Made by a program: the position numbers and the translations under genes
The notes under the pieces: generated by a model
The model's database searches: none
What the model was told of the DNA's origin: nothing
The model's input: only the letters and a program-made list of their open reading frames with translations
In this document: positions 37,160-49,068 of the stretch, piece by piece
How the letters are laid out: every line of letters starts with the position of its first letter
Position numbering within the stretch: the first letter of the stretch is position 1
Assembly (NCBI RefSeq): GCF_001927285.1
Contig: NZ_MSIG01000006.1
Coordinates: 124,001 to 188,000 of the forward strand
DNA from: Mongoliimonas terrestris
GTDB taxonomy: Bacteria; Pseudomonadota; Alphaproteobacteria; Rhizobiales; Pleomorphomonadaceae
Direction: 5' to 3'
Length of the DNA stretch: 64,000 nucleotides

Positions 37160-38101
37160 ATGACCGAACACCCGCCTGCAGAGCGCTTCCTCTACACCAC
37201 CATGGGCCTGCTCCGCCGATCCGACCTCGGCATGATCCTGCCGCACGAGCACATCTTCGTCGACTTCCGCACCCCGGACCAACCCGGCTACGGCGAGGCC
37301 GATCCGGCCGACGTGGTGGCCGCCATCTCCCACCGGTTCGAGGAGATCAAGGCGCGCGGCATCACCGCCTTCGTGGAATGCACCCCGACGGGCGTCGGCC
37401 GCCGCGCCGACGTCGACCTTGCGGTTTCCTTGGCGACCGGCGTTCCGGTCGTCGTTCCGACCGGTAGCTACCGCGAACCCTGGGTCACGCCCTTCGTCCG
37501 CACCGCCGACGATGCCACCCTCGAGGCCTGGATGGTTCGCGAGCTCACCGAACGGTTCGACGAGGCGGATTTCCGCGCCGGCTGGATCAAGCTCAGCGCC
37601 GGCGACGACGCGATCTCTCCGCTGGAGGAGCGCATCCTGCGCGCCGCTGCCCGCGCTGCCGCCCGCACCGGCGCCGTGATCGGGAGCCACACCATGCGCG
37701 GCCGCGTCGCGCTGCAGCAGATGGACATCATCGAGGACGAGGGCTACACGGCGAACCGCTTCATCTGGATCCACACTCAGAAGGAGACCGACCTCGGCTT
37801 CCACGACGCGGCCGTCGCCCGCGGCGCGTGGATCGAATACGACCACGTCTCCCGCGATCCCGACGAGGAGGTCAAGGCCTTGATTCTGCGCGCCCTTGAC
37901 GCCGGCCACGCCGACAACCTTCTGATCAGCCACGACGTCGGCTGGTACGATCCAGCCAAGCCCGGCGGCGGCAACCAGCGCCCCTACACGCATCTGTCCG
38001 ACGTTATGATGCCGCTGCTTCGCCAAGCCGGCGTTGACGAGGCCACCTTGAAGCGCCTCACCGAGGACAATCCGTTCCTTGCCTACGCGCGGCCGGCGTG
38101 A
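37160..38101 (+). CDS. Phosphotriesterase family metal-dependent hydrolase
   Basis: Amidohydrolase-superfamily protein of 313 residues, PTE/PHP group. Binuclear metal ligands: the HxH of LPHEHIFVDF, the carboxylated lysine of AGWIKLSAGDD, histidines in IGSHTMRG and WIHTQKE, and the aspartate in LISHDVGWYD. Natural members are mostly lactonases or related esterases rather than organophosphate hydrolases. Its place beside an SDR and near a 5-oxoprolinase suggests hydrolysis of a lactone made by the SDR, which is inference. Confidence 0.9.
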   Translation: MTEHPPAERFLYTTMGLLRRSDLGMILPHEHIFVDFRTPDQPGYGEADPADVVAAISHRFEEIKARGITAFVECTPTGVGRRADVDLAVSLATGVPVVVPTGSYREPWVTPFVRTADDATLEAWMVRELTERFDEADFRAGWIKLSAGDDAISPLEERILRAAARAAARTGAVIGSHTMRGRVALQQMDIIEDEGYTANRFIWIHTQKETDLGFHDAAVARGAWIEYDHVSRDPDEEVKALILRALDAGHADNLLISHDVGWYDPAKPGGGNQRPYTHLSDVMMPLLRQAGVDEATLKRLTEDNPFLAYARPA

Positions 38102-38126
38102 GCGGCTGGTTTGTCAGTCCGCGGGT

Positions 38127-38146
38127 CATCTGCACACGGGCAGATG
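38127..38146. terminator. Small hairpin between convergent genes
   Basis: Perfect 7-base inverted repeat CATCTGC/GCAGATG with a six-base loop, 25 bases after the phosphotriesterase-family stop. No T-tract. It may act as a weak terminator between the converging SDR-hydrolase and TRAP operons. Confidence 0.3.
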
Positions 38147-38240
38147 GCCAGGATCCATGTATGGATCAGCAATCAGGACAGGGGTCGTCGGCATTCGATA
38201 CACGGAAAATCGATTGTCGAGGAGTGGGTCCCGCCAGCGG

Positions 38241-38783
38241 TCAGAGCGAAGCGGCCGCGCGGGCGGCCTGATCGTAGTGGCCCGACAGCGTCCGGATCCG
38301 GCGGGCAAGATCGGATAGCATCTGTCCTTCCAATCCAGTCGACAGGACGCTGTCGACGAGGAGGGACTCGCGGACCTCCGCGTAGCGCCGGCACGCGACT
38401 TCGCCGGCAGGCGTGATCGCGGCCACCTTCTCTTTGCCACGGCGCCCGCCCTTCACAAGCTTCATCCGTTCCAGCTTCTTCAGCGCATAGGCGACCGTAT
38501 GCGTGTCCTCGATGTTGAGGACGAGGCAGATGTCCGACAGCGTCTTCGGCTTGTTGCGGTGGTTGACGTTGTGGAGAACGATCACGTCGAGGACCGACAG
38601 GTCTGGCACGCCCGACGCCGCCATGCACCGCACGACCCAGCGCTGGAAGGCATGGGTGTACATGACCATCGCGAACTCGATCTCGGACAGGGCAGGCATC
38701 CCGCCGGCCGCGAGGTGGCCAGACGAGACGATCGGGCCGAGATCGGCCTTGTTCCAGGAGGGCTCATCAGGGTCGCCGGTCAT
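38241..38783 (-). CDS. MarR-like winged-helix DNA-binding regulator
   Basis: A 180-residue protein with a MarR-type winged helix: LSVLDVIVLHNVNHRNKPKT, LSDICLVLNIEDTHTVAYAL (recognition region) and the wing VKGGRRGKEKVAAITPAGE. The ATG at 38783 overlaps the TRAP permease stop (ATGA), so it is the last gene of the TRAP operon. It probably controls that operon and the divergent 5-oxoprolinase gene through the repeats at 41743-41782. Confidence 0.85.
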   Translation of the reverse strand: MTGDPDEPSWNKADLGPIVSSGHLAAGGMPALSEIEFAMVMYTHAFQRWVVRCMAASGVPDLSVLDVIVLHNVNHRNKPKTLSDICLVLNIEDTHTVAYALKKLERMKLVKGGRRGKEKVAAITPAGEVACRRYAEVRESLLVDSVLSTGLEGQMLSDLARRIRTLSGHYDQAARAAASL

Positions 38784-40087
38784 TTCGCCCCCAGCATTCG
38801 GTCGGGTAGCCAAGTGACGATCTCGGGAGCCACGGTCACCAGGACGACAACCGCGACCATGCCGGCGAAGAACGGCAGGGAGGCGACAGCCACGTAGCCC
38901 ATGCTCCGCTTCGTCAGGGATTGCAGAACGAAAAGATTGAAGCCGACAGGGGGCGTGATCTGCGCCATCTCCACGACGAGGACGATGAAGATGCCGAACC
39001 AGAGCAGATCGATGCCGGCTGCCTGAACGGCCGGGAGGATCACCGAGGTGGTGAGAACGACCATCGAGATCCCGTCGACAAAGCATCCCATGATGATGAA
39101 GACGACGGTCACGGCCGCGATCAGGGCGAACTGGGAGAGTTCCATGTGGGAGATCCAGTCCGCGAACAGGCGGGGCAGTCCGGTCAGTCCCATCGCGGTC
39201 GACATGAAGGCGGCGCCGGTCAGGATGAGCCCAATCATGCAGGAGGTCCTGACCGCCCCGGTCACGCTCTGCCAAAAGGTCTCGCGCGTCAGACCGCCGG
39301 TGGCCGCCGCCAGGACAAGCGACCCGACGACGCCGAGCACGGCCGATTCGGTCGGTGTCGCATAGCCGCCGTAGATCGAGCCGAGCACCAGGACGATCAG
39401 CAGAACCGTCGGGATCAGGCGACGGGAGGCGGACATCTTCTCGATGAAGGTCATCGGCGGATCGGCAGGCGGGATCCGCTTCGGCGCCCAGAGCGCATAG
39501 AGCATGACGATGCCGGAGAAGATCACCATCAGCAGGATGCCAGGCACAACCCCGGCGATGAACAACCTGGCGATCGAGACCTGCGCGGCGACGCCATAGA
39601 CAATCATGATGATCGAGGGCGGGATCAGGAGCCCGAGCGTGCCAGATCCGGCGAGCGAGCCGACGACCATGAAGTCGTCGTAGCCACGTCGGCGCAGTTC
39701 CGGGATGGTCATCTTGCCGATCGTGGCGGCGGTCGCCGCCGAGGAGCCTGAGATCGCCGCGAAGATGCCGCAGCCATAGACGTTGGTGTGCAGAAGCCGG
39801 CCCGGCAGGCGCTGCATCCAGGGGGCGAGCCCTTTGAACATGTCCTCGGCAAGCCGGGAGCGGAATAGGATCTCGCCCATGAGGATGAACATGGGCAGTG
39901 CGGTCAGCGACCAGGAATTGGTGGCGCCCCAGACGGTCTGGCTGAACATGAGACCGGCCGGACGGGTGGTGAAGAACTCGATGGCGACCCACCCGACCGC
40001 GGCGAGGGCCGCGCCGATCCACAGGCCGCCGGCCAAGAAGCCGAACAGGCAGAGCGCAAGGATGGTCGCGACGGTGGCCGGATCCAT
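38780..40087 (-). CDS. TRAP transporter large permease (DctM type)
   Basis: Large membrane subunit, 435 residues with about twelve helices, which moves the substrate using the sodium gradient. Family features include FLAGGLWIGAALAAVGW, the ALPMFILMGEILFRS region and SGSSAATAATIGKMTIPELR, GTLGLLIPPSIIMIVYG. AAGGG precedes the ATG at 40087. It lies ten bases after the small permease gene. Confidence 0.94.
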   Translation of the reverse strand: MDPATVATILALCLFGFLAGGLWIGAALAAVGWVAIEFFTTRPAGLMFSQTVWGATNSWSLTALPMFILMGEILFRSRLAEDMFKGLAPWMQRLPGRLLHTNVYGCGIFAAISGSSAATAATIGKMTIPELRRRGYDDFMVVGSLAGSGTLGLLIPPSIIMIVYGVAAQVSIARLFIAGVVPGILLMVIFSGIVMLYALWAPKRIPPADPPMTFIEKMSASRRLIPTVLLIVLVLGSIYGGYATPTESAVLGVVGSLVLAAATGGLTRETFWQSVTGAVRTSCMIGLILTGAAFMSTAMGLTGLPRLFADWISHMELSQFALIAAVTVVFIIMGCFVDGISMVVLTTSVILPAVQAAGIDLLWFGIFIVLVVEMAQITPPVGFNLFVLQSLTKRSMGYVAVASLPFFAGMVAVVVLVTVAPEIVTWLPDRMLGAK

Positions 40088-40097
40088 GGAGAACCCT

Positions 40098-40628
40098 TCA
40101 GCGTTCGAAAGTGAGCGCGTCCTCGGCCGAAGCCGCCGCATGGACGAGGTAGGAGGGTGTCGCGCCCCGAAGCATGCCGATAAGATCCTCCAGCAGTGCG
40201 ATCGCGAAGGTGCCCAGACCGAGAGGCATAGCGAGCTGCGGGATCCACAAGGGAATGGCGATCAGACCCTGCGCGACGTCGTGAAAACGCCAGCTGTCCC
40301 AGACAAGCCGGCCGCACCAGAAGGTTGCCCAGGCGACCGCCGTGAAGCCGAGCGCGAGGAGCAGGACCTCCAGACCGTGCCGGACGCGACCCTTCAGTCG
40401 ATCGACCATCAGTCCGACCCGGATGTGCTCGCCACGCCGATAGGCGGGGGCCAGACCGAGGAACAGGACGGCGACGAGGCCATAGCCCGAGACGTCGTCC
40501 GCAGCCGGAACCTGCCCCCCAGAGACGCGGAGCGAGACATCGGTCACGATGATGCCGACCATAGCGATCAGGGCCAGGCCGGAGAGAATCTCCATGGCCG
40601 TATAGAGGGGTTGAAGCGGGCTCTTCAC
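40098..40628 (-). CDS. TRAP transporter small permease (DctQ type)
   Basis: Small four-helix subunit, 176 residues. The pattern LIAMVGIIVTDVSLRVSGGQ ... RRGEHIRVGLMVDRL is typical of DctQ. The start is set at a GTG (40628) because GGAGG lies seven bases upstream and the protein then begins just before the first helix; a longer frame to 40694 is proline- and arginine-rich and unlikely. It joins the binding protein to the large permease. Confidence 0.87.
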   Translation of the reverse strand: MKSPLQPLYTAMEILSGLALIAMVGIIVTDVSLRVSGGQVPAADDVSGYGLVAVLFLGLAPAYRRGEHIRVGLMVDRLKGRVRHGLEVLLLALGFTAVAWATFWCGRLVWDSWRFHDVAQGLIAIPLWIPQLAMPLGLGTFAIALLEDLIGMLRGATPSYLVHAAASAEDALTFER

Positions 40629-40701
40629 GAACAGGCCTCCGACGTATGGCGGGACACGGCGGGGCGGACAGCCGTCGCGCGCGGCGGCGGCCATCCGGCG
40701 A

Positions 40702-41676
40702 TCACTGGCGATAGGCGTCGATGATGGCCTTGCCGTCGGGGCCGGCTTTTTCAGCCCACTCGGCCGCCATGGTCTCGCCGATCTTGGCGAGCTCCTGCGT
40801 CATGGCCGCGGTCGGCGGTCCGACCGTGATGCCCTTCTCGGCCATGGTCTTCTTGAAGCCGTCGTTGAGTTCCTCGGACTTGGCCCAGCCACGCGCCTCG
40901 GCGGCTGCGGCGGCGGCCATCACGGCCGTGCGGTCAGCCTCGGACAGGGTGTCGAAGGCGGCCTTGCTGGCAAAGACGATGTTCTGCGGCAGGAAGGCCT
41001 GCGTATCGTAGTAGTGGGTCAGGTAGTCCCACGCCTGGGTGTCGACCCCGGTCGCGCCGGATGTGATCATGGCGTCGGCGAGACCGGCGCGGAACGCCTG
41101 CGGCACTTCGGCCTGCTGGACAGTCACCGGGGAGGCGCCGAGCAGTTCGGCAAAACGGGCCGTTGCGGGATTGTAGGCGCGGAACTTGGTGCCGGCGAGG
41201 TCGCCGAGCGACCCGATCGCCTTCTTGGCGTAGATGCCTTGCGGCGGCCAGGCGACCGAATAGAGCAGCACCATGCCCTGCGCGTCCAGTCGCGCGCTGA
41301 CGTAGGGCTTGGCGACTGACCAGAGCTTCTGCGCGTTATCGTAACTGGTGGCGAGGCCGGGAATGGCGTCGAAGGCAAACACCGGATCCTCGTTGCCGAG
41401 CGACGAGACCAGCACCTCGCCGATCTGCACCGATCCCGACTGCACCCCGCGCTTGATCTCCGGCGCCTTCATCAGCGAGGCGTTGGAGTGGAGGGTGATC
41501 TTCAGCCGTCCCTCGGTCGCAGCGGCGACCTCGTCGACGAACTGACGGTTGTTGATGGTGTGGAAGTTGCCATCGGGGTAGGGGGTCGGCATGTCCCACA
41601 CCGCGTCGGCGGCGGCCGCGCCACTAACGGTGAGAGCCAGAACTGCGGCGGCGACGGCTGAAATCACGTTCGACAT
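40702..41676 (-). CDS. TRAP transporter substrate-binding protein (DctP type)
   Basis: Periplasmic binding protein, 324 residues, first gene of the TRAP operon. Signal peptide MSNVISAVAAAVLALTVSGA, cleavage probably after AAA. The conserved carboxylate-binding arginine sits in GDLAGTKFRAYNPATARF. The ligand is probably an organic acid. The divergent gene encodes a 5-oxoprolinase, so pyroglutamate or a related lactam acid is a reasonable guess. Confidence 0.92.
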   Translation of the reverse strand: MSNVISAVAAAVLALTVSGAAAADAVWDMPTPYPDGNFHTINNRQFVDEVAAATEGRLKITLHSNASLMKAPEIKRGVQSGSVQIGEVLVSSLGNEDPVFAFDAIPGLATSYDNAQKLWSVAKPYVSARLDAQGMVLLYSVAWPPQGIYAKKAIGSLGDLAGTKFRAYNPATARFAELLGASPVTVQQAEVPQAFRAGLADAMITSGATGVDTQAWDYLTHYYDTQAFLPQNIVFASKAAFDTLSEADRTAVMAAAAAAEARGWAKSEELNDGFKKTMAEKGITVGPPTAAMTQELAKIGETMAAEWAEKAGPDGKAIIDAYRQ

Positions 41677-41742
41677 CTACAATCTCCATCGGGTGGCATT
41701 TCGCGTAACCGCGACCGCTTCAAGGTTCCATCACTGATCCGT

Positions 41743-41782
41743 ATTGTCAACAATTTGACGGCGTTTTATTGTCATATTGTCA
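41743..41782. promoter_or_regulatory. Divergent promoter region with three ATTGTCA repeats
   Basis: In the 130-base AT-rich region between the TRAP operon and the 5-oxoprolinase gene, ATTGTCA occurs at 41743-41749, 41768-41774 and 41776-41782. The first is part of ATTGT-CA-ACAAT, an inverted repeat. A plus-strand promoter TTGTCA-N17-TATTGT (41744-41772) overlaps the repeats. They are candidate sites for the winged-helix regulator encoded at the end of the TRAP operon, allowing coordinate control of both directions. Confidence 0.55.
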
Positions 41783-41806
41783 GCACATTTTACATAGGAG
41801 ATAAGA

Positions 41807-45430
<3,624 letters not shown>

Positions 45431-45486
45431 CCGGCAGCCTCCGGAGTGACCTGCGCCCCCCGATCAGGCTGAGTTGTCTGGTCGTT

Positions 45487-45722
45487 TCATCGGGATCGTT
45501 CTTCGCCGCACCGGAATGTCGACGCCCGCGGCGGCGGTCCGGATGTGTGCGGCGGCGCGGCGCTGGCCGGGCAGCCGTACGTTCGGCTGATCCGTGATCG
45601 CGCTGAACTGGCGGGCAAGGCGGGTGTCCGAGGCTGGACCGGCGATCGGGCCTGGATCGAGAGCCATGAACACGCGGCCGGTCCGTTGGCGGTCCGCCAT
45701 TGGGTTTCCCGAAGGGCGAGAA
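45487..45722 (-). pseudogene. Fragment of an Ldh-family dehydrogenase gene (C-terminal region)
   Basis: On the minus strand a frame reads RTGRVFMALDPGPIAGPASD, TRLARQFSAITDQPNVRLPG, QRRAAAHIRTAAAGVDI. By eye it matches the C-terminal region of the Ldh-type gene at 23.3-24.3 kb at about 45 of 57 residues. Just upstream the homologous SPFG..NGGPP stretch is in another frame, so a frameshift separates them, and nothing earlier of the gene remains. It is a decayed partial paralogue lying tail-to-tail behind the 5-oxoprolinase gene. Confidence 0.8.
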
Positions 45723-46207
45723 GAATAGGTTCGGTGCGCGCTACGTAATCTGAGCGCGCTCGAAAGAATGCCTAAACCTGATTATCGCATCTTCCAAGGC
45801 CCTTGTGCGAAAGTCACCACCCATTGTGTTGGATAGCCGCCAGGACAGAACCCGCGGGCTGTACCAGTCCCTGATGGCAACGATGCCACAAGGCCCGCCT
45901 CATGGAGATGTACGTGATGTCTTGGGGTGCCCGCACCGACATTCTTAACCGCTCGTAGATCGCCGCGAACCCGACCGGTTGCTCGCACGCCGGACATTGC
46001 CAGCACCACTGGTCCGGGCGATCATCATACTTGTGCCGCGTCGTCGCTTAACTGCCGTTCCGAGCCAGTTCGACAGCCTTGGTCGTCAGGTCGACACGAA
46101 ACGACGCGAGGCTGAACACGCCGGAGCGTTTCTCCATCGGCCAAGGCGTCCAATCTGGTCGAAGAACGCTCCGGACCGCCGTGGTCCCAAGACCCTGGAG
46201 AAGCGAG
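45723..46207. other. 485-base stretch without a supported gene
   Basis: Lower-GC intergenic DNA between the Ldh fragment and the VOC gene. Short open frames on both strands show no family features. Given the decayed fragment next to it, this may be further gene debris, but nothing can be identified. Confidence 0.4.
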
Positions 46208-46609
46208 ATGCCCGAGTCTCCCAGAATCTATCCCACCTTCCGCTACCGGGACGCTGCCTCGGTCATGGCTTGGCTGTGCGAGACCGTGGGCTTCACCGTC
46301 CATGCTCGGTACCCGGAAGACGGCCCGGTCGCCCATGCCGAGCTGGCCTATGGATCATCGATGATCATGCTCGGCACCGTGCGGGATGACGCTTATGGCG
46401 CGCTCGTCGGCAGACCGGGCCAGGATGGCGGCAAGGCGGTCTATGTGGCCGTGGACGATGTCGATGCACTGCATGACCGGGTCGTCCGTTCTGGCGTCAC
46501 CATCGAGGAGGGGCTCGTCGATCGCGACCACGGCAGCCGGGAATTCCTCTGCCGCGATCCGGAAGGCAACCTGTGGTGTTTCGGCACCTATTGGCCAAAG
46601 CGGGACTAG
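46208..46609 (+). CDS. VOC (glyoxalase/bleomycin-resistance) family protein
   Basis: A 133-residue protein with paired beta-alpha-beta-beta-beta modules: YPTFRYRDAASVMAWLCETV, HAELAYGSSMIMLGTV, AVYVAVDDVDALHDRVV and REFLCRDPEGNLWCFGTY. The final E-F-x-x-x-D-P-E-G-N pattern is typical. Members are metal-dependent lyases, dioxygenases or drug-binding proteins; the specific role is not evident. GGAG lies upstream of the ATG at 46208. Convergent with the LacI gene. Confidence 0.85.
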   Translation: MPESPRIYPTFRYRDAASVMAWLCETVGFTVHARYPEDGPVAHAELAYGSSMIMLGTVRDDAYGALVGRPGQDGGKAVYVAVDDVDALHDRVVRSGVTIEEGLVDRDHGSREFLCRDPEGNLWCFGTYWPKRD

Positions 46610-46705
46610 GAACGACCGCTCGAACCCGGACGATGCACGGCTGACGGCTGCCCCCGAAACACCGCGACGGCGGGGGAGGGACGCCGCGGCGTTCTCGTCG
46701 CGTCG

Positions 46706-47767
46706 TCAGGCGGAGGCGCCGGCAAGGAGCGTGAAGCCCACATCCACCTTCCGCTCGACGGTCTCGCCTCTCAGGCGGCGCAAGATCTGGTCGGCCGCGC
46801 GCCGGCCGATCTCGTGACGGCCGGAACTGATGGTGGTGAGCGGGACAGGCAGAGCCTGACCGATCTCCAGGCCGTTGAACCCGGCGAGCGCCACGTCCGC
46901 CGGAACCGACAACCCGGTCCCGATGCAGTGGTACATGCCCCCGACTGCCAGATCGTCGTTGGAATAGTAGATCACATCCGGACGCTCCGGCATCGCCGCG
47001 AGCAAGCGCTCGGTTCCGGTGCGGCCGAGGGTGACCGAAGAGGGCTCCTGGAGGATCATCTCGCCGGCGAGCGCGTGGCCGCACTCGGCAAGCGCCGACC
47101 GAAATCCCTCGAAGCGCCGGCCGGCCCGCCGGTCGCGGGCGATGTCGTGGCCGACGTAGGCGAAGCGACGGTAGCCCCGGCCACTCAGGTAGTAGGCCAT
47201 CGCACGGCCGCTGGCGGTCTGGGAGATGCCGACCGCCATATCGATCGGCTCGACGTCCACATCCATGATCTCGACGACGGGCAGGTTGGCGGAGCGCAGG
47301 AGCGCAATGCCACGCTCGGACAGTCCGGCGCTGGCGAGCACGATGGCGGCGGGGCGCCACGCCAGCAGCGCCTCGAGCAGGTGCTCCTCCCGGTCCGGGT
47401 CATAGTTGGAGATGCCGAGGACCGGGTGGAAACCGGCCTCCTCGAGCACCTCTTCAAGGCCTTTCAGCACATCCGGAAAGACCACGTTGGCAAGAGACGG
47501 AAGGACGACGCCGACCTGGTTGGACGGCCCGCCGGCCAGCGAACCGGCAAGCCGGTTGCGCACATAACCCAGCTTGCGCGCCGCCTCCTGAACGCGGGCG
47601 GTGGTCTCTGGGAGGACGTGGGCTTCGCCGCGCAGCGCGCGGGACGCGGTGATCTCGCTCACGCCGGCTTCCCTGGCGAGGTCCCGCAAGGTCGGCCGCG
47701 GCCGACCCGAAAATGTGGATGCGTCGTCCAGCGCCAAACTACCCTCTCCGAGCACCGCCAAGGTCAT
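46706..47767 (-). CDS. LacI family transcriptional regulator of the tetronate operon
   Basis: Repressor of about 353 residues. The N-terminal LacI helix-turn-helix is TLRDLAREAGVSEITASRAL, followed by the hinge helix LAGSLAGG and a periplasmic-binding-like sensor (VGVVLPSLANVVFPDVLKGL ... VALAGFNGLEIGQALPVPLT). It diverges from denD-ltnD-otnKCI. Start is uncertain: ATGs at 47779 and 47767, or a TTG at 47737 preceded by GGAGAGGG that gives a shorter, more typical N terminus. Probably represses the divergent operon and itself. Confidence 0.88.
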   Translation of the reverse strand: MTLAVLGEGSLALDDASTFSGRPRPTLRDLAREAGVSEITASRALRGEAHVLPETTARVQEAARKLGYVRNRLAGSLAGGPSNQVGVVLPSLANVVFPDVLKGLEEVLEEAGFHPVLGISNYDPDREEHLLEALLAWRPAAIVLASAGLSERGIALLRSANLPVVEIMDVDVEPIDMAVGISQTASGRAMAYYLSGRGYRRFAYVGHDIARDRRAGRRFEGFRSALAECGHALAGEMILQEPSSVTLGRTGTERLLAAMPERPDVIYYSNDDLAVGGMYHCIGTGLSVPADVALAGFNGLEIGQALPVPLTTISSGRHEIGRRAADQILRRLRGETVERKVDVGFTLLAGASA

Positions 47768-47854
47768 GGCCCAGGTCATCGCCCGAACAACCTTACACCC
47801 CGCCTGATGGCGATCAATACGGGCACAGGCTGTCTGTAATCGCAACGCCCATGG

Positions 47855-47868
47855 TGACAGCGCTACCA
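47855..47868. promoter_or_regulatory. LacI-type operator half-matched site TGACAGCGCTACCA
   Basis: Shares TGACAGCGCT with the perfect palindrome 86 bases away and ends in CCA instead of TCA. It lies about 90-120 bases upstream of the LacI gene. Together the two sites could support looping or independent control of both divergent promoters. Confidence 0.6.
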
Positions 47869-47940
47869 TAACCTGAGCTAAGAAGTCTGTCTCATCTCCA
47901 ATATGGTGCGATTTTTCGGGTTCTGTATGGAAATCCAGAT

Positions 47941-47954
47941 TGACAGCGCTGTCA
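47941..47954. promoter_or_regulatory. LacI-type operator, perfect palindrome TGACAGCGCTGTCA
   Basis: A fully symmetrical 14-mer with the central CG typical of LacI/GalR-family operators, 36 bases upstream of the denD start. A second copy of the half-site is at 47855-47868. Position and symmetry make it the primary operator of the LacI regulator for the tetronate operon. Confidence 0.72.
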
Positions 47955-47990
47955 CATACTGTAGAAAACGACAAGCACGGGGGAAGGTTG

Positions 47991-48965
47991 ATGCAGATTC
48001 TCGTCACAGGGGCGACCGGATTCATCGGCCGCTTGGTCATGGCCGAATTGGCCGCGCGAACGACGCTCCAGATCGATGGGGTGGACCAGCCTATCGACAC
48101 GATCTTGGCGGCAGACCTCGATCAAGCGGCGCTGGAAGGTCTGAAGGCGGCTGATGATCGCGTCCGGCCGCTGGCGGGCCCCTACGGGGATGCTGCGACG
48201 ATCGCGGCGATCGAGGCGGCACAGCCGGGCCTCGTCATCCATCTGGCTTCGGTGGTGAGTTCGGCCGCGGAGGCGGACTATGATCTCGGCATCGAGGTGA
48301 ACCTCGCCGGGCTCGTCCGCCTCGTGCAGGCCTGCCGCCGGTTTGCGGAACCGCCCGTCTTCGTCTTCACGTCGTCCGTCGCCGTCTTCTCGGCCCCGGG
48401 CAACGGTGCGCTCACAGACGACGACGTTCCGGTGCCGCGCTCGTCCTACGGCGCCCAGAAGCTGATGGGCGAGATTCTGGTGCGCGATGCCAGCCGGCGC
48501 GGGATCGTGCGAGGCCGGTCGATCCGCTTCCCGACCATCGCGGTGAGGCCGGGCGCGCCGAACCGGGCGGCGTCCAGTTTCGTCAGCGGCATCATCCGCG
48601 AACCGCTTGCCGGCGTTCCGGCCCGGCTGCCCGTTGGGACGGAGACCCGGCTCCATCTTGCCTCGCCGGAAGCCGCGCTGGGCTCGATCCTGCGGGCAGC
48701 CGCCCTCGTGCAGGCGTCGCTGGGAGGCGAGACCACCATCACCCTGCCTGGCCTCAGCCTGTCGGTCGCGGACATGATCGAGGGACTTCGCGCGGTCGCG
48801 GGCGACGATGCGGTCGCGCTCATTCAGCACGAGCCGGATCCGGCGATCGAGGCCATCGTGCTGACCTGGCCCGGCTCCATCGCCACGCCGCGCGCGGTCT
48901 CGCTCGGCTTTGACGTCGATCGCACCTTCGCCGACCTGGTGAAGGGGCACGTCGCACGGACCTGA
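47991..48965 (+). CDS. denD: NAD-dependent epimerase/dehydratase family protein, D-erythronate dehydrogenase
   Basis: Extended SDR of 324 residues. NAD motif VTGATGFIGRLVM, HLASVVSS, the catalytic SYGAQK (Tyr-x-x-x-Lys) and SIRFPTIAVRPGAPN. Together with ltnD, otnK, otnC and otnI it makes the known D-erythronate/L-threonate pathway, in which DenD oxidises D-erythronate to the 2-oxo-tetronate that OtnI isomerises. GGGGAAGG precedes the ATG at 47991. First gene of the operon, under the LacI-type palindrome. The name rests on context as well as family. Confidence 0.86.
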   Translation: MQILVTGATGFIGRLVMAELAARTTLQIDGVDQPIDTILAADLDQAALEGLKAADDRVRPLAGPYGDAATIAAIEAAQPGLVIHLASVVSSAAEADYDLGIEVNLAGLVRLVQACRRFAEPPVFVFTSSVAVFSAPGNGALTDDDVPVPRSSYGAQKLMGEILVRDASRRGIVRGRSIRFPTIAVRPGAPNRAASSFVSGIIREPLAGVPARLPVGTETRLHLASPEAALGSILRAAALVQASLGGETTITLPGLSLSVADMIEGLRAVAGDDAVALIQHEPDPAIEAIVLTWPGSIATPRAVSLGFDVDRTFADLVKGHVART

Positions 48966-49068
48966 AGTCCGCATCACAGAATCCTGGTCCGAGGACGTTC
49001 GGCAGGTCGGTACCCGGTTCGTTCGCTTGCGCTCTGGCCCGTCGAACTCCTGTTGGGGAATTGAGGAC

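Noticed and set aside
38241..40022. Apparent 593-residue fusion of a regulator to an arginine-rich N terminus
   Set aside because: The N-terminal part is the TRAP large-permease gene in another frame. The regulator starts at 38783 in an ATGA overlap.
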